Below are positions 35,947 to 42,873 of a DNA stretch of 64,000 nt, piece after piece. The stretch is from Desulforamulus ferrireducens (GTDB taxonomy: Bacteria; Bacillota; Desulfotomaculia; Desulfotomaculales; Desulfotomaculaceae). Under the pieces are notes generated by a model, which made no database searches, had not been told where the DNA came from, and saw only the letters and a program-made list of their open reading frames with translations. Where the stretch lies: the NCBI RefSeq assembly GCF_002005145.1, contig NZ_CP019698.1, positions 496,001 through 560,000 of the forward strand, in the 5' to 3' direction. The first letter of the stretch is position 1, and every line of letters begins with the position of its first letter. Position numbers and translations under genes: made by a program.

Positions 35947-36396
35947 CTATTTTAATTTTTGCATAAACTCAGTGATGTAGCGCAAGTTTTCAATATATTT
36001 ATCCAGTTCCTTCGAGTCCACATCCTTAAAAAGTTCCATGAGAGTTGTGCGGAATTTTTGTATAACATTTTCCATATATTTCTTTCCCTCAGGGCTGAGG
36101 GAGAGTAAGGTTTTGCGACGATCATTAGGATCAGCCAAACGCACCAGTAAGCCGGTGTCCTCTAACTTATCGATAATGGTGGTTAGCCCTCCCTTTTCTA
36201 TATCCAGCATTTTACCTAATTCAGTGGGAGTTAGGCTGTCTTGTCGATAAAGGACATGAAGAACTTTAGCATGATTCTTTTTTAATCTGGGTTGCAAATC
36301 TGCACATTTACGAAAATTAATCAGAATTTTTTCGTGAAAGGTAGCAATAAAGGTAAACAATAATAAATGTATTTCTTTAGCCTGTTCATTATTCAT
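35947..36396 (-). CDS. MarR-family regulator of the MATE pump
   Basis: 149 aa. The winged helix is at about 50-110 (LTPTELGKMLDIEKGGLTTIIDKLEDTGLLVR, wing DPNDRRKTLL). It is first in the operon with the MATE gene and probably its repressor. AGGAAGG ribosome site. Distinct in sequence from the MarR at 21845. Confidence 0.88.
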   Translation of the reverse strand: MNNEQAKEIHLLLFTFIATFHEKILINFRKCADLQPRLKKNHAKVLHVLYRQDSLTPTELGKMLDIEKGGLTTIIDKLEDTGLLVRLADPNDRRKTLLSLSPEGKKYMENVIQKFRTTLMELFKDVDSKELDKYIENLRYITEFMQKLK

Positions 36397-36501
36397 AGCA
36401 GTGCCTTCCTGGATAGTAATAATTCTAACAGTTGTACATTATAACAAAGAAATTTACTTTACGCCAGAAAAAAATAACCAGTTCCAGTCAATGAAAAACA
36501 T

Positions 36502-36562
36502 CCCAGGGCTTAGCCAGAATGGCAGAAGAACTGAAAGCAAGTAACTGTAAAGTTGCCAATTA
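36502..36562 (+). pseudogene. Remnant of a chemoreceptor gene 3' end
   Basis: Reads like the last 60 bases of the chemoreceptor at 32757-34400: 24 consecutive identical bases (36510-36533 with 34296-34319) and then TAAAGTTGCC in the right place, with several small deletions. The translated tail would be [18 protein letters not shown]-stop. No upstream part of the gene remains. Confidence 0.7.
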
Positions 36563-36576
36563 GCTAGAAAAAGGAA

Positions 36577-36607
36577 AGCCCCGGGTTGTTTACAACCAAC
36601 CGGGGCT
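36577..36607 (-). terminator. Terminator of tupA
   Basis: Stem AGCCCCGGTTGG with its near-complement on the minus strand, followed by TTTCCTTTTT. Confidence 0.7.
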
Positions 36608-36705
36608 AATTTGTAACTTCCACTGGACCTCTAGTAATAACAAAAGCCCAGACAAGATTACATTACTTTTCATTCAGTTCTCAGGAATTTCTTTAGTCCT
36701 GACAG

Positions 36706-37590
36706 CTACAAGTTTTTACCCACCTCGGAGTTGGGGAAGAAGAGAGGTTCACCGTATTTGTCTACACCAAACTCCTTGATAATGGTTTGTCCCTCTTTGC
36801 CGGTGGCAAAATCCACAAATTGCATCACTAAATCATGCTTAACCCCGGGGAATTTTTCGGGATTAACAGGAATCAAAGTAATATAGTTAAGCAGGTTCTC
36901 GTCCTTTTCCACCAGTACCTGTAGCTTTAGATCATTCTTAAGGGTTAAGTAGGTGGCGCGGTCTATGAGCGTGTAGGCGTTTTTTTCATCGGTATATTTC
37001 AGGGTGGGGACGTTACCTTCGGCACCCCGGGCAAATTTTTCGTACCAATTTCCCTCCGGGGTAATACCGGCAGCTTGCCAAATTTCCTTTTCCTTCACAT
37101 GAGTGCCGGAGTTGTCTCCCCGGGTTACAAAGTGAGCTTGGGTCTGGGCAATTTTTTGCAGTGCTTCAGTGGCGCTCTTTAAACCCTTAATTTGGGCTGG
37201 GTCCTCAGCTGGCCCCATAATAACAAAGTCGTTATACATTAGGTCAATACGCTTTGTGCCATAGCCCTCGGCAACAAATTTTTCTTCCAGTGCTTTAGCG
37301 TGTACCATGACCAGATCCACATTACCGGATTGACCAATTTTCAATGCTTCGCCGGTACCTGCGCCAACATGGCGCACCAAAATACCTGTCTTCTCGGCAA
37401 AGGCATCTTCTAAAGCGGCAACAATACCGGCGTCAATGGGGCCGATGGTCGAGGCCATCAATATTTCTCCGGCCGCTTTTTCAACCGGCTTTGCTTCCTC
37501 CTGAGCCGGTTGGCTGCCACAGCCCGCTACAGCCACCAGTAATACCAGGGAGAATAAAGCTGCCATTAGTTTTGCTGAGTGTTTCTTCAA
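36706..37590 (-). CDS. tupA: Tungstate ABC transporter substrate-binding lipoprotein
   Basis: 294 aa from TTG at 37590. The upstream in-frame ATG (37608) lies within the GAAGGAGG ribosome site and is rejected. The signal peptide ends in a lipobox (VAVAGC). The mature part is a type 2 periplasmic-binding protein with the TupA/WtpA-type signatures STIGPIDAG and FVTRGDNSGTH, which bind an oxyanion through Ser/Thr and Arg. TupA prefers tungstate. The usual tupB/tupC permease and ATPase genes are not next to it; a terminator follows. It is preceded by a Moco-type riboswitch, tying tungstate uptake to cofactor level. Confidence 0.85.
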   Translation of the reverse strand: MKKHSAKLMAALFSLVLLVAVAGCGSQPAQEEAKPVEKAAGEILMASTIGPIDAGIVAALEDAFAEKTGILVRHVGAGTGEALKIGQSGNVDLVMVHAKALEEKFVAEGYGTKRIDLMYNDFVIMGPAEDPAQIKGLKSATEALQKIAQTQAHFVTRGDNSGTHVKEKEIWQAAGITPEGNWYEKFARGAEGNVPTLKYTDEKNAYTLIDRATYLTLKNDLKLQVLVEKDENLLNYITLIPVNPEKFPGVKHDLVMQFVDFATGKEGQTIIKEFGVDKYGEPLFFPNSEVGKNL

Positions 37591-37664
37591 CGGGGTAACC
37601 TCCTTCATTTTTTCTTAAACGGATGGAATTACTTATACCGCTAAATCCCACCCCCTTATAGGTA

Positions 37665-37708
37665 AAATAAAAACCGTGTACTGGGGAAAAAAGAACAGTA
37701 CACGGTTT
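37665..37708 (-). terminator. Expression-platform terminator of the tupA riboswitch
   Basis: A perfect 12-bp stem AAACCGTGTACT/AGTACACGGTTT followed on the minus strand by TTTTATTTT, between aptamer and start codon. Confidence 0.85.
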
Positions 37709-37724
37709 AATTAACCATTATGTT

Positions 37725-37818
37725 CTCCTTTCCGCACCGGGAGGCCAGTCTGTTTCCGGACTAACCCTATCGGCTTAAGCACCATACTAGAGTCTAGTGA
37801 AGGTTCTTAAGCTCGGAG
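37725..37818 (-). promoter_or_regulatory. Moco-type riboswitch upstream of tupA (RS1)
   Basis: On the minus strand it carries all conserved blocks of the Moco RNA motif in order: CTCCGAGC, CCGATAGGGTT, CGGAAACAG, GGCCTCCC and GGAAAGGAG. The A in CCGATAGGG differs from CCGTTAGGG of three other copies and is shared only with RS4. A terminator hairpin follows, so control is by transcription termination. Sensing of the tungsten form of the cofactor is possible given the target gene (inference). Confidence 0.92.
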
Positions 37819-38058
37819 TTATTTTAGGTCTTATTCGATTTAAATCACCAAATTCCTCTATTGATATAATTAGGAAGGGATATTAAAGTAACTAGAGAAT
37901 ATTAATAATAGACCTATATTTGGAAGATTCTTTTTGGAACAGTTGAACGGCAAGCTATTCCAAAATAGAACAAGTGACCTTTAAATACTTAAGGGAATTG
38001 TTTTAATAAGGAACATTTTGAATTGGTACAATTTTTGCTATATTTATAAACGCATGTC

Positions 38059-38148
38059 TCCGAGCCGTCTGATCTAAGGCTTTGGCTATGATCTATCGGC
38101 CGTTAGGGTTTGCCGAGAAATGGGCAAGCCTCCCCTGAGGAAAGGAGC
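38059..38148 (+). promoter_or_regulatory. Moco riboswitch (RS2)
   Basis: Blocks CTCCGAGCC, CCGTTAGGGTT, GAGAAATGGGC, AGCCTCCC and GGAAAGGAG in the order and spacing of the Moco RNA. Followed at 38171 by a terminator and then by a 107-aa gene of unknown function. It is divergent from RS1, so a common 240-bp region holds both promoters. Confidence 0.95.
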
Positions 38149-38170
38149 ACGATAAAGCTTGGCTCATTTT

Positions 38171-38219
38171 GGCCAGGGTCTGCTTGCTTCCTCGCAGAGA
38201 CCCTGGCCGTTTATGTTTT
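38171..38219 (+). terminator. Expression-platform terminator of RS2
   Basis: GGCCAGGGTCT pairs with AGACCCTGGCC (arms starting 38171 and ending 38208), tail GTTTATGTTTT. Confidence 0.8.
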
Positions 38220-38235
38220 GTTGGAGGTTTTGAAC

Positions 38236-38559
38236 ATGCAACAGTTAATGGCATTGTTACATAATAGCCTGAAGGATGTTACTTTAAAGTCCCTAAATCA
38301 TGAACAAAGGGTAAAACTAAAAAACAACTATAATTGTAAACTGTATTTATTTGATTATGGTCTTAATGCCAGTGGTGATCTGGTGATAAAGACCAGCAAA
38401 AGTAATTACACCAATTTACTCTACTATATGGGTTTTGCCGCCGGTCAAAGGGATCCGGTAAAAGTAAAGGTGGAACTGGCCGATGATGTGGTTGTTGTTT
38501 ACGACATGCAGCATCAAAGGGTTGTGGGTCTGGCAGAAAAACTAGGCCTGGTTGGTTGA
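38236..38559 (+). CDS. Unknown 107-aa protein under Moco riboswitch control
   Basis: 107 aa from ATG at 38236 with GGAGGT upstream; the longer open frame running back to 38110 crosses the riboswitch and is not used. A small soluble alpha/beta protein: helical start (MQQLMALLHNSLKDVTLK), then strands CKLYLFDYGL, DLVIKTS, VKVKVELADDVVVVYD. No cysteine cluster, signal or membrane segment. I do not recognise a family. Being the only gene between its own Moco riboswitch and the next one, it should be tied to molybdenum or tungsten cofactor use or supply. Function unknown. Confidence 0.75.
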   Translation: MQQLMALLHNSLKDVTLKSLNHEQRVKLKNNYNCKLYLFDYGLNASGDLVIKTSKSNYTNLLYYMGFAAGQRDPVKVKVELADDVVVVYDMQHQRVVGLAEKLGLVG

Positions 38560-38580
38560 TAACTTTAATACCATAAAATA

Positions 38581-38669
38581 CTCCGAGCCTGGCAGTCTAA
38601 GGCAAAGCTATGAATACCAGGCCGTTAGGGTTTAATGGGAAACCGTTAAGCCTCCCCTGTGGAAAGGAG
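38581..38669 (+). promoter_or_regulatory. Moco riboswitch upstream of the moeA-like gene and mop (RS3)
   Basis: Blocks CTCCGAGCC, CCGTTAGGGTTT, GGGAAACC, AGCCTCCCC and GGAAAGGAG. The stem P1/P2 arms CTGG...CCAGG also pair. A terminator at 38696-38738 completes the switch. It controls the MoeA-like gene and most likely the long mop transcript. Confidence 0.95.
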
Positions 38670-38695
38670 TACAGTTTGAACCTGGTAAAGTTTAG

Positions 38696-38738
38696 AACCA
38701 GGGTGCTGTTAATCCACCACAGCACCCTGGTTTTTTGT
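38696..38738 (+). terminator. Expression-platform terminator of RS3
   Basis: A perfect 14-bp stem (38696-38709 with 38719-38732) and TTTTTT tail. Confidence 0.9.
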
Positions 38739-38790
38739 CTTTGGGAAAATATCCATGGTCTCATTTGTTATACAAAGAGGGGGACAAATT

Positions 38791-39816
38791 ATGAAGATGG
38801 TACCGGTGCAAGAGGCAGTGGGCATGGTTCTCTGCCATGATATTACCCAAATTATCCCGGGTAAATTTAAAGGGCGGGCCTTTAAAAAAGGCCACGTGAT
38901 AAGGTATGAGGATATTCCCAAGCTTTTGGATATCGGCAAGCAAAATATTTATGTATGGGAAGTAAACAAAGACCTGCTGCATGAGGATGAAGCGGCCATG
39001 AGAATTGCCACTGCTGCAGCGGGCAACGGTATTGCCCTGACCGAACCCAAAGAAGGCAAAGTAAACCTGGTAGCGCAACACAGGGGACTCCTTAAGGTAA
39101 ATACCCAAGCTCTGTACAACATTAACGAACAGGAAGAGGTGATGTTTGCCACCTTACACACCAACCAACTGGTTGAGCAGGACAAGGTGGTGGCTGGTAC
39201 TAGAATTATTCCCCTGGTTATTAATAATGGAAAAATCCAGAATATTGAGGAAATATGTCGAAATAATTTTCCGCTGGTGGAGGTCAAACCCTTACAAAGC
39301 AAAAGAGTCGGGATTGTCACCACCGGCAGTGAGGTGTATCACGGTCGCATTGAAGACAAGTTTGGCCCGGTGGTAACCAAAAAGGTAGAGGCCCTGGGCA
39401 GCACTGTTATTAAACAAATTTTTGTCTCTGACAGTACAGAGATGATTGTTGATGCCATTAATCAATTATTGAGAGAGGGGGCTGATCTAATCACCGTTAC
39501 CGGCGGTATGTCTGTGGACCCGGATGATGTAACACCAGCGGGAATCAGAGCTGCCGGGGGACGAATAGTTACCTACGGTGCACCTACCTTACCAGGGGCT
39601 ATGTTTATGGTGGCCTATCTGGGCAAGGTACCTGTGCTGGGGCTGCCCGGCTGTGTCATGTACAGCCGCAGCAGCATTTTTGACCTGGTGTTACCTCGCA
39701 TTTTGGCGGGGGAAGAAATTAGCCGCCGGGATATTGTGGCACTGGGTCACGGGGGATTATGTGTAAACTGTCCTCAATGTCGTTATCCGGATTGTGGTTT
39801 TGGTAAAAGTGTTTAG
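38791..39816 (+). CDS. MoeA/MoaB-like molybdopterin-binding protein
   Basis: 341 aa from ATG at 38791 with AGAGGGGG upstream. The N-terminal part resembles the MoeA N domain (VPVQEAVGMVLCHDITQIIPGKFKGRAFKKGHVI). Residues about 175-320 are a MoCF_biosynth domain (GIVTTGSEVYHGRIEDKFGPVV, then VTGGMSVDPDDVTPAGI), the fold that binds molybdopterin or its adenylate. The C-terminus carries a Cys-rich tail, CVNCPQCRYPDCG, probably a metal site not found in standard MoeA. It likely inserts metal into, or hands over, the cofactor for the following Mop enzyme. Confidence 0.85.
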   Translation: MKMVPVQEAVGMVLCHDITQIIPGKFKGRAFKKGHVIRYEDIPKLLDIGKQNIYVWEVNKDLLHEDEAAMRIATAAAGNGIALTEPKEGKVNLVAQHRGLLKVNTQALYNINEQEEVMFATLHTNQLVEQDKVVAGTRIIPLVINNGKIQNIEEICRNNFPLVEVKPLQSKRVGIVTTGSEVYHGRIEDKFGPVVTKKVEALGSTVIKQIFVSDSTEMIVDAINQLLREGADLITVTGGMSVDPDDVTPAGIRAAGGRIVTYGAPTLPGAMFMVAYLGKVPVLGLPGCVMYSRSSIFDLVLPRILAGEEISRRDIVALGHGGLCVNCPQCRYPDCGFGKSV

Positions 39817-39863
39817 GTTTTAAGGTCCAGAGCATTAAATAAAAATAAAAGGAGTGTGGGAAG

Positions 39864-42641
39864 TTGATTAAGAAGAAGCTTATTATCAACGGCTGCAACA
39901 CCGTGTTGATTTGCGACCCGGAAACTATGTTAGTGGATGTCCTGCGTGGCCAGCTACATCTCACCGGTACTAAAGTCGGTTGCGGCAAAGCTCAATGTGG
40001 TGCTTGCTCAGTCATCCTTAATGGTAAGGTAGTTATGGCCTGTGCCATGAAGATGAAGCGCATTCCCGATGATTCCATCATCACCACCATTGAGGGCATC
40101 GGTACCCCCACCAACCTGCACGCCTTACAATTGGCTTGGGTTAAACATGGTGCCGCCCAGTGTGGCTATTGCTCCCCCGGTTTCATTGTTTCTGCCAAAG
40201 GTCTGTTAGATGAAAACCCTAACCCCACCCGGGAAGAAGTAAGGGATTGGTTCCAGAAGCATAATAACGTCTGCCGTTGCACCGGTTACAAGCCTTTGGT
40301 AGATGCTGTTATGGCCGCGGCTCAACTGCTGCGTGGTGAAATTTCCGTAGAGGATCTGGGCTTCCAGATGCCAGAGGATGGCAAGATCCTGGGCACCGAT
40401 TATCCCCGCCCCTCTGCCATAGCCAAGGTTACCGGTACCATCGAATACGGTTCTGATTTTGGTTTGGAGATGCCTCCCGGCACCCTGCAGCTTAAACTGG
40501 TGCAAGCACAGGTATCCCATGCTAAGATTTTATCCATTGATGTAAGCGAAGCAGAAAAAATGCCCGGCGTTTATAAAGTAGTAACCCATAAGGATATTAA
40601 AGGAAGAAACCGTATTAACGGCTTAAACTTCCCCAGCAACAAGGGTGATAGCTACGACCGTCCCATCCTGTGTGACGAAAAGGTCTTCCAGTTTGGTGAC
40701 GCCATCGCCATTGTCTGTGCTGACACCGAAGCCAATGCCCAGGCTGCGGTAGAAAAGGTAAAAGTGGAATTAGAAGTACTGCCGGCTTACATGAGCGCTC
40801 CTGCTGCTATGGAACCGGATGCCATTGAAATTCACCCCGGTACTCCTAACGTTTACTACAAACAAACCATCGCCAAGGGCGAGGACACCGCACCTCTCAT
40901 GGAGAAGGCTGATGTTGTGGTAGCTATGGAAGACCTCTATGTGGGTCGCCAGCCCCACCTGCCCATTGAGCCGGACGTGGCTGCTGCCTACTATGATGAA
41001 AACGGCAACCTGCAAATCCTCTCCAAGAGTATCGGCTTGGATCTCCATGCCCTGATGATTGCCGAAGGTCTTGGCTTGGAAGCTGGCAAGAACCTGTTCC
41101 TGTCCCAGTTCCCAGGCGTAGGTGGTACCTTTGGTTATAAGTTCAGCCCCACCATTGAAGCTCTGGTAGGTGCTGCTTGCATGGCCACCGGCAAGCCTGT
41201 CTTCCTCAACTTTAACTACTATCAGCAAATTACTTACACCGGTAAACGGTCACCCTTCTTTGTGGACCTTAAGTATGGTGCCACTAAGGATGGTAAAATC
41301 ATCGCCATGGAAAGCAACTGGGCAGTGGATCACGGTCCCTACTCCGAATTTGGCGATCTCCTAACCCTGCGGGGCGCCCAATTTATTGGTGCCGGTTACG
41401 GTATTCCCAACATCCGTGGTACTGGTTACACCGTTTGTACCAACCATTGTTGGGGTTCCGCCTTCCGGGCTTATGGATCACCCCAGAGCTTCTTTGCCTC
41501 AGAAACCCTTATGGATGTATTAGCTGAGAAGCTGGGTATGGATCCGCTGGAGTTACGTTATATCAACGCTTACCGTCCCGGCGATACCAACCCCTCTGGC
41601 CATGAACCGGAAGTATATTCCATGGTAGACTTAATTGATGCCATCCGTCCCAAATATCAGGCAGCCCTGGAGAGAGCTAAAGAACTCTCTACACCCGAGA
41701 AGAAGCGTGGTGTGGGTGTAGCTGTAGGTGCCTATGGTTGTGGTTTGGACGGTGTAGACGGCGCTGAAGTCTGGGCAGAACTGCTGGCTGACGGTCGGGT
41801 GCAAATCAGCACCAACTGGCAGGATCACGGCCAAGGCGCTGATATAGGTCTACTGGCCACTTCCCACGAAGTCCTGCGTGCCATGGGTATTAAGCCGGAG
41901 CAAATCAAACTGGTCACCAACGACATGAACGTAGCACCCGCCGGTGGTCCTGCCGGTGGCAGCCGCTCCCAGTTGGTTATTGGTAACGCGGCAGTAAATG
42001 CTTGCGAACAACTGGTGAAAGCTCTGCAGAAGGAAGATGGCACCTACATGACCTATGATGAAGCAGTGGCCAATAACCTGCCCCTCAAGTATGTAGGCAA
42101 GTGGAGTACCGCTGCGGATAATTGCACTGCTTGTGATGAAAATGCTCAGGGCAAACCCTTTGCCACCTATATGTACGGTGTCTTCCTGGCTGAAGTAGAG
42201 GTAGATACCAAGACCGGTAAGGTTAGTGTGGTTAAGATGACCCTGGCTGCCGACGTTGGAGAAATTATCAACAAGGCCGTGGTGGATGGACAAATCTACG
42301 GTGGCTTGGCTCAGGGCATTGGTTTGGCCCTCAGTGAAGATTTCGAAGACCTGAAGAAACACACTACCATGCGTGCTTGCGGTATACCCTATATCAAGGA
42401 TGTACCCGATGATTTGGAAATTATCTATGTCAACAAGACTCGTAAGATCGGACCTCATGGTGCCAGCGGTGTTGGCGAATTGCCACTGACTGCACCTCAC
42501 GCAGCCATTGCTAACGCTATTTACAATGCCTGCGGCGTACGCATTACTCAACTGCCTGCTTTACCGGAGAAGGTTCTGGCTGGTCTGCAGGGTAAAGAAA
42601 TTCCTGTGGTTAGACGTCCTATTAAGCATCCCGAGTTTTAA
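39864..42641 (+). CDS. mop: Molybdenum aldehyde oxidoreductase (Mop type)
   Basis: 925 aa, TTG start with AAGGAGTG. Single-chain xanthine oxidase-family enzyme with no FAD domain, as in Desulfovibrio gigas MOP. N-terminal plant-type [2Fe-2S] ligands Cys40, 45, 48, 60 and helical [2Fe-2S] ligands Cys100, 103, 137, 139 fall at the D. gigas numbers. The hammerhead and two molybdopterin domains fill about 180-925, including GGTFGYKF, the QGADIG segment and catalytic Glu872 in GVGELPL. Known members oxidise aldehydes to acids and carry molybdopterin cytosine dinucleotide. Codon choice is more biased to C-ending codons than in neighbours, suggesting high expression. XdhC and MobA-like genes downstream fit its maturation. 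Confidence 0.93.
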   Translation: MIKKKLIINGCNTVLICDPETMLVDVLRGQLHLTGTKVGCGKAQCGACSVILNGKVVMACAMKMKRIPDDSIITTIEGIGTPTNLHALQLAWVKHGAAQCGYCSPGFIVSAKGLLDENPNPTREEVRDWFQKHNNVCRCTGYKPLVDAVMAAAQLLRGEISVEDLGFQMPEDGKILGTDYPRPSAIAKVTGTIEYGSDFGLEMPPGTLQLKLVQAQVSHAKILSIDVSEAEKMPGVYKVVTHKDIKGRNRINGLNFPSNKGDSYDRPILCDEKVFQFGDAIAIVCADTEANAQAAVEKVKVELEVLPAYMSAPAAMEPDAIEIHPGTPNVYYKQTIAKGEDTAPLMEKADVVVAMEDLYVGRQPHLPIEPDVAAAYYDENGNLQILSKSIGLDLHALMIAEGLGLEAGKNLFLSQFPGVGGTFGYKFSPTIEALVGAACMATGKPVFLNFNYYQQITYTGKRSPFFVDLKYGATKDGKIIAMESNWAVDHGPYSEFGDLLTLRGAQFIGAGYGIPNIRGTGYTVCTNHCWGSAFRAYGSPQSFFASETLMDVLAEKLGMDPLELRYINAYRPGDTNPSGHEPEVYSMVDLIDAIRPKYQAALERAKELSTPEKKRGVGVAVGAYGCGLDGVDGAEVWAELLADGRVQISTNWQDHGQGADIGLLATSHEVLRAMGIKPEQIKLVTNDMNVAPAGGPAGGSRSQLVIGNAAVNACEQLVKALQKEDGTYMTYDEAVANNLPLKYVGKWSTAADNCTACDENAQGKPFATYMYGVFLAEVEVDTKTGKVSVVKMTLAADVGEIINKAVVDGQIYGGLAQGIGLALSEDFEDLKKHTTMRACGIPYIKDVPDDLEIIYVNKTRKIGPHGASGVGELPLTAPHAAIANAIYNACGVRITQLPALPEKVLAGLQGKEIPVVRRPIKHPEF

Positions 42642-42651
42642 TTTAAAAAAG

Positions 42652-42686
42652 CCCTTGGTCTTGGCTGTTGATTCAGCCCAAGGCCA
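42652..42686 (+). terminator. Possible weak terminator after mop
   Basis: An imperfect hairpin (CCTTGG with CCAAGG around a Gly/Ala-codon-like inner stem) just after the mop stop. The tail is poor in T, so readthrough is likely. Confidence 0.35.
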
Positions 42687-42699
42687 GTGTAATTAACAG

Positions 42700-42776
42700 C
42701 ACAACTCCTGTGGCTACCCCGGCGCGGGAGAAAACTTCCCGCGCCGGGGAGTACCAGCAAAGCTGACGGAGGTGTG
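42700..42776 (+). ncRNA. Candidate structured RNA between mop and the dicluster gene
   Basis: Three nested helices can form a three-way junction: outer CACAACTCC (42700-42708) with GGAGGTGTG (42768-42776), a perfect 13-bp GC-only-type stem (42717-42729 with 42737-42749), and a small CAGC-AAA-GCTG hairpin (42755-42765). No T-run follows the GC stem, so it is not a simple terminator. It matches no riboswitch consensus I know. A role in processing or lowering expression downstream of mop is inferred. Confidence 0.45.
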
Positions 42777-42805
42777 CCCCGGTTTGTTGAACGATCTAAG
42801 AGATT

Positions 42806-42847
42806 CCTAAAACGAACTAAAAAGTTTCACTTTTAGTTCGTTTTAGG
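42806..42847 (+). terminator. Long hairpin before the dicluster gene
   Basis: An 18-bp stem with one bulge (42806-42824 with 42830-42847), loop TTTCA, 26 bp before the next start codon, followed by TTTCCTTATT. It could stop a fraction of transcripts or stabilise a processed end. Confidence 0.5.
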
Positions 42848-42873
42848 TTTCCTTATTAATAAGGTGGGATACT

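Larger units (their letters stand above)
36397..36705. other. 309-bp intergenic stretch between MarR and tupA
   Basis: Contains the promoter side of the MarR gene (AT-rich, minus strand), a chemoreceptor 3' remnant (36502-36562), and the tupA terminator (36577-36607). Nothing else is visible. Confidence 0.6.

Noticed and set aside
38110-38235. Longer N-terminus for the 107-aa protein
   Set aside because: It overlaps riboswitch RS2 and its terminator; ATG at 38236 has a GGAGGT site.
41850-42551. 233-codon antisense open frame in mop
   Set aside because: It is a shadow of the biased codon use in mop, with no ribosome site or recognisable domain.
42717-42749. Rho-independent terminator after mop
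   Set aside because: The 13-bp stem is strong, but it has no T-run on either strand; I list it as part of a possible structured RNA instead.
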